From UBA12087 sp964370815 (GTDB lineage: Bacteria > Chloroflexota > Anaerolineae > Anaerolineales > Villigracilaceae): a DNA stretch of 64,000 bases. Numbering within the stretch: the stretch's first letter is position 1; each line of letters begins with the position of its first letter. Where the stretch lies: assembly GCA_964370815.1 (NCBI GenBank), contig CAYJKQ010000010.1:1-64000 (forward strand). The letters are read 5' to 3'. Below the pieces are notes generated by a model. The model did no database searches. It saw only the letters and a program-made list of their open reading frames with translations, and had not been told where the DNA came from. Position numbers and translations under genes: made by a program. Below, piece after piece: positions 1 to 8,912 of the stretch.

Positions 1-2092
1 GTACTTGTGTCAGGCCGCCATTGGTTGCCAGTTTGTTGATATACGCTTTTCCAGTAGTCAGGTTGAGGCTATACCAACCACCAACCAAGGCAGGATTTGT
101 GGGACCTATGATCTTGTTGGCCACAGCCTGGAAATCGGTTGGTTGCAATGCAACAGTTCCAAGGGTACCCTTCTTGATATCCGTCATGAAACCCTGGAAG
201 GTTGTGACCGGGTTGCCTCCACCGATGATGCCTAGCTTCTTGACCCTGAGCGTGACCTTTGTGATGACAGCGTTATCCGGTAATCCCTTGGTGCTGAAAG
301 ACAGGATGGAGCGATATTGTTTTTTAGCAGCGTTATCACCCAGGAAAAGGGTTGTGGCAGCAGTATTCAGGGATCCACCCGCATTGCTTGTCTCACTGGA
401 TTCGAGGATCCATCCATCTTGTGCGCCTACCGAGCGGAGTGTCAGCGTCTTATTAACCGTGTATGTTTGCCCACCAGTATAAGGCAAGCCCGAGAGGGGG
501 TTACCCGCCATGTCAGTGATTGTGTCATTGGCAGGGACGATCAGCTTCAAACTGCCATTTCCTGTTCCAGTCGAGATTGTAACGGTACGTGTAGTACCTG
601 TACCGCTTACGCCTGTGATCGACTCACCGCTGATTTCACCTGTTTTGCTCAGGCTAAAATCAGCTGTTCCCACACCGGTCACGACTTCTGAAAATGTCAC
701 AGTGAAATTGACGCTGGCACGATTGGTGGGGTTAGGATTGAAGCGTACGCTGGAACTGACGCCTGGCGGGATAAAGTCGTTTTCATGCACGAAGATATCC
801 CAATCGTTATTCGTATCCACACTCACGAGGTTGGTGGCAGAAGACTCAAACGCCACGTAGCTCCCATCGGAGGAGATGGAGGGATTATCTGAAGATCCAT
901 TTCCCTGAACTCCGCTCAAATTATTAACAGAGGCACGCGTGGTGATGCTGGTCTGTGTATCGTATATGAAGATGTCGAGTGTGGCTGTATCTCCCTTCAC
1001 AAGGTTGGTGGCAAAAGACTCAAATGCCACGTAGCTCCCATCGGAGGAGATGGAGGGATGATCTGAAGAATCATTTCCCTGAACTCCGTTCGAATCAACT
1101 GAGACGCGCGAAGTGGTGTTATTCAAGGTGTCGCGCACAAAGATGTCCCTCTTCCCATTCGTATCCCCGCTCACGAGGTTGGTGGCAGCAGACTCAAATG
1201 CCACGTAGTGCCCATCTCCGGAGATGGATGGGGAATAAGAGATGTTATTTCCCTCAGCTCCACTCGAATCAACCGAGACACGCGAGGTGGTGTTGTTCAC
1301 AGTGTCACGCACAAAGACGTCACTCATCCCATTCGTATCCCCGCTCACAAGGTTGGTGGCAATAGACTCAAATGCCACGTAGCGCCCATCGCTGGAGATG
1401 GATGGGGCATAAGAGGTGTTGTTTCCCTGAGCTCCGCTCGAATCAACTGAGATGCGCGAAGTGGTGTTATTCAAGGTGTCGCGCACGAAGATATCTTGTG
1501 CGAAATTCGTATCCCCGCTCACTAGGTTGGAGGCAACAGACTCAAATGCCACGTAGCGCCCATCAGCAGAGATGGAGGAATACCATCCCGAGGCGCTATT
1601 CCCTTGCACTCCGAGAGAATCGACCGAGATGAGCGTGGTGGTGTTCGCCACGCTATCGTGCATGAAGATATCGTAATAGCCATTCGCATCCCCAGCCACC
1701 AGGTTGTTGGCTAAAGACAAAAACGCTACTCGCCCGTTGTTAGAGATGGAAGAATTACACGATTCGTTATTAGCCTGTGCACCGCTCGAATCAACGGAGA
1801 CGCGTGTGGTGTTGTTCGTCATGGTATCGCGTACGAAGATGTCGAGCTTCTCATTCGTATCTCCGCTCACGAGGTTGGTGGCATCAGACTCAAATGACAC
1901 GTAGCGCCCATCGCCGGAGATGGAGGGGGCATAAGAGGTGTTGTTTCCCTGAGCTCCGCTCGAATCAACCGAGACGAGCGTGGTATCACCTGGGTCAGCA
2001 AATGCTGGGGTCACCTGTGTCAGCGTCAATGCAAGCGCGAGCAAAACAGAGAATATTCTTGCAACAAATTTGGAATTTTGCAACATATTCAT
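1..2092 (-). CDS. Secreted beta-propeller (PD40/TolB-like) repeat protein, 3' end outside window
   Basis: The reading frame is open from an ATG at 2092 to the left edge, so the C-terminus is missing; 697 codons are visible. The N-terminus is a signal peptide with a hydrophobic stretch ending TPAFA before DPGD. Seven tandem repeats of 57-58 residues follow (about residues 30-430), each with an SISsDGrYVAFES strand, NLVSGDTN, a DIFVRDT strand and a VSVDSSGAQGN linker. Seven PD40-type units suggest one closed seven-bladed propeller. After them come an Ig-like domain (around FSEVVTGVGTADFSLS) and a beta-rich domain resembling the DNRLRE/CBM-like modules of cell-surface proteins. AAAGGAAAA precedes the ATG. 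It probably acts outside the cell in adhesion or carbohydrate binding; ligand unknown. Repeat 2 (SISNNGRVAFLS) is the most diverged. Confidence 0.85.
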   Translation of the reverse strand, partial: MNMLQNSKFVARIFSVLLALALTLTQVTPAFADPGDTTLVSVDSSGAQGNNTSYAPSISGDGRYVSFESDATNLVSGDTNEKLDIFVRDTMTNNTTRVSVDSSGAQANNESCNSSISNNGRVAFLSLANNLVAGDANGYYDIFMHDSVANTTTLISVDSLGVQGNSASGWYSSISADGRYVAFESVASNLVSGDTNFAQDIFVRDTLNNTTSRISVDSSGAQGNNTSYAPSISSDGRYVAFESIATNLVSGDTNGMSDVFVRDTVNNTTSRVSVDSSGAEGNNISYSPSISGDGHYVAFESAATNLVSGDTNGKRDIFVRDTLNNTTSRVSVDSNGVQGNDSSDHPSISSDGSYVAFESFATNLVKGDTATLDIFIYDTQTSITTRASVNNLSGVQGNGSSDNPSISSDGSYVAFESSATNLVSVDTNNDWDIFVHENDFIPPGVSSSVRFNPNPTNRASVNFTVTFSEVVTGVGTADFSLSKTGEISGESITGVSGTGTTRTVTISTGTGNGSLKLIVPANDTITDMAGNPLSGLPYTGGQTYTVNKTLTLRSVGAQDGWILESSETSNAGGSLNTAATTLFLGDNAAKKQYRSILSFSTKGLPDNAVITKVTLRVKKLGIIGGGNPVTTFQGFMTDIKKGTLGTVALQPTDFQAVANKIIGPTNPALVGGWYSLNLTTGKAYINKLATNGGLTQV
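820..1960 (-). repeat. Seven tandem 171-174 bp coding repeats
   Basis: The propeller-coding part of the gene is built from direct repeats that are close to identical at DNA level in their core (the segments encoding DGRYVAFES and NLVSGDTN). The cores lie near 1915, 1745, 1565, 1390, 1215, 1040 and 865. The spacing is a multiple of three, which keeps the frame. The DNA similarity points to recent duplication or gene conversion between blades. Confidence 0.85.
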
Positions 2093-2166
2093 ACTGTTTT
2101 CCTTTTGGAATAATGCTATGAAGAATGGATATTGTATTATATATCACATTGTACAATAGATGGGAT

Positions 2167-2640
2167 TTAATTCAATACCCAATCCAATATGATTTTTCCT
2201 TTGTATGCCACAGGATTACCAACACCATTAAAAGTGGCTTCATATAAAAGATAGGAATTAGGTTGCACCACTAACCTGCGAGAAGGATTGTGAGCAACTC
2301 CCGGCAAAATGGTTGGCTTGATTTTTTGTTACCTTCCTGTTGGGAATAGGCACTTTCCATCGTTCACAATGGCTGGCGACACAACGGGGTTGCTTCTTTA
2401 CTTTCCAGCCCTTATTTTGTACCCTCGCTGGCACTACCTTGCTATGTATGGAGTGGAAGCAGCAAATATTTTGAGTCATTTATGTCTTGATTTGGAATTT
2501 CGGGCGCATCAACAGCGTCCTCGAATTGGATTTTAATGGCGCACACAGCAGTGGCAGAACCGAGGTTTTCATCCCATGCTCGCTGGTACTGTTTCTATTT
2601 ACCTTCTTTGTCAGGTCCAGGCAGGTACGAAAATTAACCC
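2167..2640 (-). pseudogene. Decayed coding remnant of unknown family
   Basis: Protein-like sequence reads on the minus strand in pieces separated by stops and frame changes. One piece (about 2635-2425) contains YQRAWDENLGSATAVCAIK and then EDAVDAPEIPNQDINDS before a TAG. A second (about 2330-2167), in another frame, contains PGVAHNPSRRLVVQPNSYLL and ends NPVAYKGKIILDWVLN at a TAA. Neither piece has a start codon. The pattern fits an old gene broken by mutations, but chance open stretches of 45-55 codons are possible. The family is not recognised. Confidence 0.3.
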
Positions 2641-2930
2641 ACCTGTTACAAAAATACAAATTTGATTTTGACATTTTAATTAACGACGAACAAAAGAACT
2701 TCCCGGGTACTTCCTGGATGTTCTTTTGTATCCGGGTTAATGTAATAATTATTAGCAAGGCATCCATCCGGTCTTGAGAATTTTCAGATGAAGGGTTAGA
2801 ATTTTCCATTCAAGAAGTACTTGTCTTGGATAAGTTTCGAATATTAGATGATTTCTTGCCTTCTTTCTGGTGCCCGATCCATATAACAAGAAGTACCTTA
2901 AAGAATTACGTATTTTAAGCAAAACTCACG
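2641..2930. other. Non-coding gap upstream of dnaE
   Basis: The stretch is A+T-rich with only short open frames on either strand that show no recognisable protein. No hairpin or repeat of note was seen. Confidence 0.5.
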
Positions 2931-2959
2931 TTCCCAGTCACCCCTGCATGCTATAATCT
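2931..2959 (+). promoter_or_regulatory. Candidate sigma-70-type promoter of dnaE
   Basis: TTCCCA (2931-2936, four of six matches to TTGACA) and a perfect TATAAT (2954-2959) are separated by 17 bp, 35 bp before the dnaE start. Confidence 0.5.
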
Positions 2960-2994
2960 AATAACATAAAGAAGTCACTTACTGGTACCCATTA

Positions 2995-5900
2995 ATGACC
3001 TTTGCCCATCTTCATGTCCACACCGAATACTCCCTGCTGGATGGTTTCAGCAATGTCAAGAAGCTTGTTCAACGCGCCAAAGACCTGGAGATGCCCGCCC
3101 TGGCTATCACCGATCACGGCACCATGTTCGGGGTCATCGAATTCTATAATGCCGCCCTGCAAGCCGGGATCAAACCCATCATTGGCATTGAAACTTATAT
3201 GGCTGCGCGCGGCATGGGGGACAAGGATGGTAAAGAAGACAAAAGATCTTCTCACATGCTGCTCCTGGCAGAAAACGAGATTGGTTACCGCAACCTGCTC
3301 AAGATCGCCAGTGCAGCCCAGTTGGATGGTTTTTATTACTTCCCGCGCATAGATAAGAATTTCCTGGCCAGCCACGCCGAAGGGCTGATCGCCACCACAG
3401 GCTGCATGGCTGCTGAAGTGCCGCGCCTGATCGAAAATGGACGTATCGATGAAGCCCGCCGACAATTGGACTGGTATTATGATGTTTTTGGAAAAGAAAA
3501 CTTTTTCTTTGAACTTCAGCAGCATAATATCAAGGAACTGGACGAACTTAATCGTAAACTGATCGAGTTGGGGCCGCGTTATGAAGCAAAATTTGTGGCC
3601 ACCAACGATGTGCATTACATCAACCCGGAAGATGCCCGTTTGCAGGACATCCTGCTGGCTGTCCAGACCGGCTCGCTCCTGTCTGATACCAATCGCATGC
3701 GCATGAGCGACCCATCCTATTACCTGCGCACACCGCAAGAGATGGCTGGCATTTTCACCCATGTCCCTCAGTCACTCAGCAACACGCTCTTGATCACCGA
3801 GCGCTGTAATGTGGATCTGTCTTTCAAAGATTATCACCTGCCGGAATTTACAGTTCCGGATGGTTATACCTGGGAAAGCTATCTGCGTTTCCTGTGTGAA
3901 GCTGGCATTAAGCGCCGCTATCGTGACAACGCCGGGGACGAGAAGATTAAAACCCGCTTGGATTATGAACTGGGTATTATAAATAAGATGAAATTTGATG
4001 CCTATTTCCTGATCGTTTGGGATCTGTGTAAACATGCCCGTGAAGTTGGCATCTGGTACAATGCCCGCGGTTCAGCGAATGGCTCCATTGTGGCTTACTC
4101 ACTGGATATTACACTGGTTGACCCGATCGAGCAGGACCTGCTCTTCGAGCGTTTTCTCAACCCCGGGCGTATCTCCATGCCGGATATCGACCTCGACTTT
4201 CCGGATGATCGCCGGGCTGAGATGATGGAATATACCGCCCGAAAATATGGCGATGATAAGGTAGCCCAGATCATCACCTTTGGTACGATGGGCGCCAAAG
4301 CTGCCATCCGGGATGTTGGTCGGGTCATGGATATCCCTCTTCACGAGGTGGATCGAGTCACCAAGTTTGTTCAAACCGTTTCCGGTAAAACGGTCACTTT
4401 GCAGAATAACCTTGAACAAAGCAAGGAATTACAGGCTGTTTACAACTCCAATACCACCATGCGCGAACTTTTGGATACAGCCTCTTTGATGGAAGGCGTG
4501 GTTCGCAATGCTGGAACTCACGCTGCTGGCGTTGTTATTAGTGACCTTCCCCTGGTAGACTATTTACCCCTGCATCGACCCACCAGTAATTCGGAAGAGA
4601 CCCCAATTAAGTCGGTCACCCAGTTTGAGATGGGTGTCCTCGATTCTTTGGGTATGCTCAAAGTGGATTTCCTGGGCTTGGCTACCTTAACCATCATGGC
4701 ACGTGCTTGTGAAATGATCAAGAAAAGGCACGGTATCCAATATTCGCTGGATGATATTCCACTGGACGACCCCAAAGCCTTTGAGCTGATAGGCGCCGGG
4801 AACACTGCTGGTATGTTCCAGGTGGAAGGAAGCGGCATGACACGCTACCTGATCCAGATGAAACCTCAAAAGTTGGAAAATGTGATCGCTATGGTGGCCC
4901 TTTACCGCCCCGGTCCAATGACGTTCATCCCAGATTACATCGACCGCATGCATGGTCGAAAACCGACCGAATACCGCCACGAATCCTTGCGCCCGATCTT
5001 TGAAGCCACTTATGGAATACCTGTCTATCAGGAACAATTAATGCGTGCTGCGGTTGAGCTGGCCGGGTATGACCCTGCAGATGCGGACGATCTGCGCAAG
5101 GCTATTTCCAAGAAGATCTCGGAGAAAATTGAAAAACACCGTGTAAAATTTGTCCACGGTGCACAGGAACACGGAATTGAAGAATCGACCGCTGATGCCA
5201 TTTTCTCGGATTGGGAGGATTTTGCCCGTTACGGCTTCAATAAATCCCATGCTGCAGATTATGGGGTCATTGCTGTCCAGACCGCCTTCTTGAAGGCACA
5301 TTACCCGGCCGAGTTTTTTACAGCTCTGCTTTCTGTCAATAAGAACGATACTGCCAAAGTGGCTTTATACAGTGCAGATAGCCGTAATATGGGCATCGAA
5401 GTGCTCTCTCCAGATATCAATACCAGCGCCTGGGATTTTGCCATTGAAGATCAGCCGGATGGAAAAACTGCCATCCGGTTTGGATTGGGAGCCATTAAGA
5501 ATGTGGGTCAGCACCCGGTTGAGATCCTCATCCAGGCTCGTGGACCTGAGAATCTCCCTTTCAAAGACCTGAATGACCTGGCATGCCGCGCTGACTTAAG
5601 AGCCATTGGAAAACGTGCTCTCGAATGTCTGATCAAAGTTGGTGCATTGGATTGCTTTGGACCTCGTCCATCCATGCTGGCTTGTATCGACCGGCTTATT
5701 GCCATCAGTTCCTCCCATTTTCGCTCCACAGTGGATGGTCAGCTTTCCCTGTTTGGTGAAGCTACCGGGGTGCACGAAAAAATCAACCTACCCGAGGTAC
5801 CCGATATCGACCGTCGTGAACAACTCAAATGGGAACGTGACCTGCTCGGGCTGTATGTCTCCGAGCATCCCTTAATTTCAATGATGTCAACCCTGCAGCA

Positions 5901-6861
5901 GATCGTGACCCACTTTTCCGGTCAACTTTCCGAAGCCTCAGACCAGGAACTTGTGCGGGTGGCTGGTTTGGTGGCAGCAGTTCGTCCTTATCAGACCAAG
6001 AACGGCAAAATGATGGGGTTCGTTACCGTTGAAGATATTCAGGGCAATCTGGAATTGGTTCTATTTCCGCGCATCTGGTCCAAGTTTGAGACATTGCTGG
6101 AAATAGGGACTATCGTATTCGTAGAAGGTAAAGTGGATGCTGCCAGTGCTCCTCCCAAGATCCTGGTGGACAATATCAGCACTGATTTCAAATTGGTGAA
6201 ACCAACACAGGAGACTGACAAATTTATAAAAAATGAGGGCATAAGTCCGCTCCCGGGAGCCCAACCTTTTCGCATGGCACAGGTCAGCCTGGTTGCTGAG
6301 CCAACCCCGATTGAATTTGAAGAGGACGACTCGGATATGCCACCTCCTCCCGATGCCTTTCCCCCAGGCTGGGACGAAGCCCCCATGCCTATAGGAACTG
6401 GGCGAGCCAGACCCAAAGCTCAAGATGAATTTATTCAAGAATCCGAAACAGATCTTAAACCCGTACCTGAACAAAAACCATCACTCGAACCAGACTTAAT
6501 TCATTTGTCACCCTCGCCACAAAAGGACACGCCTGAATTACCGTCATCTCCCAAAGAGAGATTTCGTCCAGCCTCTTTTCGAGCTCCTGTCAAAGAAGAT
6601 CACACTCCTCAAATGGTGACAGTCACCTTGCGCTCTATAGGGGAACCCATCAAAGATCAACGTCGCATTCAACGTTTACATGGTGCTTTCATCTCATGTC
6701 CTGGAAAAGATCATTTCTCTTTGTACATCAAAGAGAATGGTCACAGTTTTATGATGGATTTTCCCAACGACACCACGCATGTCTGCCCCGAATTGCTGGC
6801 AGAAATTAAAAAGATCGTCTCTGACCACGATATCCGCATCGAAGAATTCCAGTACCAATAA
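2995..6861 (+). CDS. dnaE: DNA polymerase III subunit alpha
   Basis: Replicative DNA polymerase catalytic subunit, 1288 residues. An N-terminal PHP domain begins at residue 4 with HLHVH (His7/His9) and TDHGTMFG (Asp40/His41). Further PHP metal ligands appear conserved (SSHML, TTGCM, TNDVHYI), so the PHP site looks intact. The palm carries the RGSANGS loop and PDIDLDF with catalytic Asp397 and Asp399. The (HhH)2 region is followed by an OB fold at about 985-1060. A Pro/Glu-rich linker of roughly 100 residues (about 1110-1215) then joins a last domain of about 75 residues, which is not standard for DnaE. The gene is monocistronic, with a promoter before it and a hairpin terminator behind. The intact PHP site may give intrinsic 3'-5' proofreading, as known for some DnaE1 enzymes. 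Confidence 0.95.
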   Translation: MTFAHLHVHTEYSLLDGFSNVKKLVQRAKDLEMPALAITDHGTMFGVIEFYNAALQAGIKPIIGIETYMAARGMGDKDGKEDKRSSHMLLLAENEIGYRNLLKIASAAQLDGFYYFPRIDKNFLASHAEGLIATTGCMAAEVPRLIENGRIDEARRQLDWYYDVFGKENFFFELQQHNIKELDELNRKLIELGPRYEAKFVATNDVHYINPEDARLQDILLAVQTGSLLSDTNRMRMSDPSYYLRTPQEMAGIFTHVPQSLSNTLLITERCNVDLSFKDYHLPEFTVPDGYTWESYLRFLCEAGIKRRYRDNAGDEKIKTRLDYELGIINKMKFDAYFLIVWDLCKHAREVGIWYNARGSANGSIVAYSLDITLVDPIEQDLLFERFLNPGRISMPDIDLDFPDDRRAEMMEYTARKYGDDKVAQIITFGTMGAKAAIRDVGRVMDIPLHEVDRVTKFVQTVSGKTVTLQNNLEQSKELQAVYNSNTTMRELLDTASLMEGVVRNAGTHAAGVVISDLPLVDYLPLHRPTSNSEETPIKSVTQFEMGVLDSLGMLKVDFLGLATLTIMARACEMIKKRHGIQYSLDDIPLDDPKAFELIGAGNTAGMFQVEGSGMTRYLIQMKPQKLENVIAMVALYRPGPMTFIPDYIDRMHGRKPTEYRHESLRPIFEATYGIPVYQEQLMRAAVELAGYDPADADDLRKAISKKISEKIEKHRVKFVHGAQEHGIEESTADAIFSDWEDFARYGFNKSHAADYGVIAVQTAFLKAHYPAEFFTALLSVNKNDTAKVALYSADSRNMGIEVLSPDINTSAWDFAIEDQPDGKTAIRFGLGAIKNVGQHPVEILIQARGPENLPFKDLNDLACRADLRAIGKRALECLIKVGALDCFGPRPSMLACIDRLIAISSSHFRSTVDGQLSLFGEATGVHEKINLPEVPDIDRREQLKWERDLLGLYVSEHPLISMMSTLQQIVTHFSGQLSEASDQELVRVAGLVAAVRPYQTKNGKMMGFVTVEDIQGNLELVLFPRIWSKFETLLEIGTIVFVEGKVDAASAPPKILVDNISTDFKLVKPTQETDKFIKNEGISPLPGAQPFRMAQVSLVAEPTPIEFEEDDSDMPPPPDAFPPGWDEAPMPIGTGRARPKAQDEFIQESETDLKPVPEQKPSLEPDLIHLSPSPQKDTPELPSSPKERFRPASFRAPVKEDHTPQMVTVTLRSIGEPIKDQRRIQRLHGAFISCPGKDHFSLYIKENGHSFMMDFPNDTTHVCPELLAEIKKIVSDHDIRIEEFQYQ

Positions 6862-6890
6862 TGAGTTTGATCTGAAAAGAAAAGGAATTA

Positions 6891-6930
6891 AAAAAACCTG
6901 GCGAATTGTTTGTTATCAGCCAGGTTTCTC
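6891..6930. terminator. Bidirectional intrinsic terminator
   Basis: A 9-bp stem AAACCTGGC (6894-6902) / GCCAGGTTT (6919-6927) is preceded by A's and followed by TTTCTCTT. It lies between the convergent dnaE and enoyl-CoA hydratase genes. Confidence 0.8.
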
Positions 6931-6960
6931 TTAAGATTATTATGATCCATCTATTTTGAT

Positions 6961-7734
6961 CTACTTACCCCTCCACTCCGCTTTTCGTTTTTCAATAAAA
7001 GCCTGCATACCTTCTTTTTGATCCTGGCTAGCAAACAACATGTAAAAGGCACGCCGTTCGGATTCCAATCCCTCGCTGAGAGGCAATTCAAAGGCTTTAT
7101 TGACAGCTTCTTTTCCCAGTCTCACAGCCAGCGGGGCGCGCTCAGCGACTTCGGAGGCTAGTAAAAGGGCTTCATCCAGGTAACGTTCGTTTAATACCAC
7201 CTTGTTGATCAAACCGTGTAAGAGAGCCTCTCCTGCGCTCAGAGTACGGTTGTTCAAAACCATTTCCATTGCCAATGCTTTACCAACTGCGTGAGTCAGA
7301 CGTTGCGTGCCTCCCGCACCTGGGATCACACCGATGGTCACTTCTGGTTGTCCAAAACGGGCATTTTCGGCAGCAATGATCAAGTCGCACGACATGGCCA
7401 ACTCACACCCCCCACCCAGTGCAAAACCTGCCACGGCAGCGATGATGGGTTTCTTAACCTTGAGTAAACCGTCAAATAATTCCACAAAACTATCTGCCAG
7501 CATATCTGTAACGTTTGCATCCACCATCGTCTTGATGTCTGCACCAGCCGCGAAAGCGCGCTCATTACCGGTGATCAGGATTGCACCAATGTTTTCGTCA
7601 GCATCATAGGCTTGCACTGCTCTTACCAGTTCCTGCATCAACTCAGCATTCAGGGCATTCATAGCTTTGGGGCGGTTTAAAGTGACCATCCCAACTTTTC
7701 CGCGGGTTTCGATAAGTATGGAATTGTATGCCAT
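6961..7734 (-). CDS. Enoyl-CoA hydratase/isomerase family protein (crotonase)
   Basis: 257 residues, typical crotonase length. It probably hydrates 2-enoyl-CoA in fatty acid or related acyl-CoA degradation in the cytoplasm. Visible signatures are AAGADIKTM (oxyanion/CoA loop), GFALGGGCELAMSCD, and GQPEVTIGVIPGAGGTQRL. The two glutamates that act in hydratases (CELAM and GQPEV) are both present, which favours a true hydratase over an isomerase. I chose the ATG at 7734 because AAGGAG lies 7 nt upstream; an in-frame ATG at 7740 is too close to that site. It is the last gene of a minus-strand run with the DinB-like, SDR and M23 genes, 45 bp after the DinB-like gene. Confidence 0.9.
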   Translation of the reverse strand: MAYNSILIETRGKVGMVTLNRPKAMNALNAELMQELVRAVQAYDADENIGAILITGNERAFAAGADIKTMVDANVTDMLADSFVELFDGLLKVKKPIIAAVAGFALGGGCELAMSCDLIIAAENARFGQPEVTIGVIPGAGGTQRLTHAVGKALAMEMVLNNRTLSAGEALLHGLINKVVLNERYLDEALLLASEVAERAPLAVRLGKEAVNKAFELPLSEGLESERRAFYMLFASQDQKEGMQAFIEKRKAEWRGK

Positions 7735-7779
7735 TTTCATTCTCCTTTATCATAAAAAGTTGGGTATCTATCACCAGCC

Positions 7780-8256
7780 TCAAAGTTGTGGATCGTCAAT
7801 ATTTACCAATTGAGCCAGGTGTTCGTCAATGTGAGCCAGGGTGCGCTCAACCCACCATTGCAGGCTGTGCTTTCCAAAAGAGGGATGCTGACCGGGTCGG
7901 TTCCATGCTTCCTTTGGAAGGCGGTTTAACCAGTCAGCGGTTTGCTCGCATTGTTCTTTAAAATCGGAAGAAAGTTTTCGGATCGTCTCCTGGGGTTGGT
8001 AATGTTCTGCCATCCAGGCATCCCCGTCAAAATTCTCGAACATGGGGTTTTCTTCATCAATAATGCGATGCAAACGTGGCAAATAAACATGCTGATTTAC
8101 ATCACGCATATGGACCACCACCTGGTGAATGTTCCAGCCACCTGCTTCCAGCGGATGGGCGTGATCTTTGATCCGTAAAAATGCAGCTTCGATCGATTCG
8201 GGTGCTTTGGCTATTTTGTTGATCATGCGTTGGCGGTATTCCAATAATTCTTCCAT
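7780..8256 (-). CDS. DinB-family four-helix-bundle protein
   Basis: 158 residues, mostly helical. The histidine pattern of the DinB/DUF664-type fold is visible: a His in VVVHMRDVNQH (about residues 48-56) and two more in TLAHIDEHLAQL near the C-terminus, forming a probable metal-binding triad. Family members bind metal and often act as thiol-dependent transferases or damage-inducible proteins, but the substrate here cannot be read from sequence. It sits 20 bp downstream of the SDR gene and 45 bp upstream of the hydratase gene on the same strand, so co-transcription is likely. Confidence 0.75.
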   Translation of the reverse strand: MEELLEYRQRMINKIAKAPESIEAAFLRIKDHAHPLEAGGWNIHQVVVHMRDVNQHVYLPRLHRIIDEENPMFENFDGDAWMAEHYQPQETIRKLSSDFKEQCEQTADWLNRLPKEAWNRPGQHPSFGKHSLQWWVERTLAHIDEHLAQLVNIDDPQL

Positions 8257-8276
8257 TTTGTCTCCTGGCAGCTAAC

Positions 8277-8873
8277 TCAACTACAAAAACCGAGGGCTTG
8301 CTCAATAATATCAATTTTTCCATCCGGGTCAATCAGATCTATCTGGATACCGTATTCAGAAAATTCCTGTTTGGCTCGGGAGATCAATTCGATCAATCCA
8401 GCCTTGCTGATTGCGTAAGCCGCTCGTTTTGATCCGGATTGTGAACTGGGGCTGATCGCTAACATCCTTCCCCCACCCTGCGTGCGCATGACGCGTCCCA
8501 CTGATTGAATTAATAAAAATACACCGGTCAGGTTGACATCCAGTGTTCGTTGCCAATCCCAATCATCCATATCAAGCAGGCTGGATGTTGGCATGACCTG
8601 TGCGCAATTTACCAGGATGTCTATCCGGTCCCAATCATCCAGAACAGAGTTGACCAGTCCTTGAATGGGCATTTTCTTACTGACATCAACAATATAGGCT
8701 TTCACCTGGCCGCCGGTTGCCCGGATCGCAGTTTCGGTATGATCCAAATTGATCGGTGTAAGGTCGTTAATAGCCAGGCTGGCTCCGTGATTGGCAAAAG
8801 CCCGGGCAATGGATCGTCCAGCCCCTTTGCCAGCACCTGTCACCAGGACAACTTTACCTTTAAGGTCTGCCAT
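8277..8873 (-). CDS. Short-chain dehydrogenase/reductase (short form)
   Basis: 198 residues. The Rossmann TGAGKGAGRSIARAFA motif is near the N-terminus, an NAG-like position reads NCAQ (about 90), and the active site has Ser in SPSSQSG with YAISK (Tyr-x3-Lys). Classical SDRs are about 250 residues, so this one lacks most of the C-terminal substrate-binding part and ends soon after the Tyr-Lys helix. It could be a naturally short oxidoreductase or an eroded one. The ATG at 8873 has AAGGA upstream; a TTG one codon earlier is less likely. Substrate unknown. Confidence 0.75.
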   Translation of the reverse strand: MADLKGKVVLVTGAGKGAGRSIARAFANHGASLAINDLTPINLDHTETAIRATGGQVKAYIVDVSKKMPIQGLVNSVLDDWDRIDILVNCAQVMPTSSLLDMDDWDWQRTLDVNLTGVFLLIQSVGRVMRTQGGGRMLAISPSSQSGSKRAAYAISKAGLIELISRAKQEFSEYGIQIDLIDPDGKIDIIEQALGFCS

Positions 8874-8912
8874 CAATTTCCTTTACTCCCTTTGCAAGAA
8901 CACCAATTAATT

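Noticed and set aside
820..1960. Regular repeats suggesting a CRISPR array
   Set aside because: The period is 171-174 bp, the repeats are in frame inside one coding sequence, and there are no spacers or cas genes.
5..2121. Several plus-strand open frames of 60-150 codons
   Set aside because: They are antisense shadows of the minus-strand propeller gene; their repeated Arg/Trp-rich text is the complement of the tandem repeats and none has a ribosome site.
2480..2809. 109-codon minus-strand open frame
   Set aside because: No ribosome site and no protein character; a different frame of the same stretch reads better as a remnant.
2992..3762. 256-codon minus-strand open frame
   Set aside because: Complete antisense overlap with the PHP domain of dnaE; no start signal.
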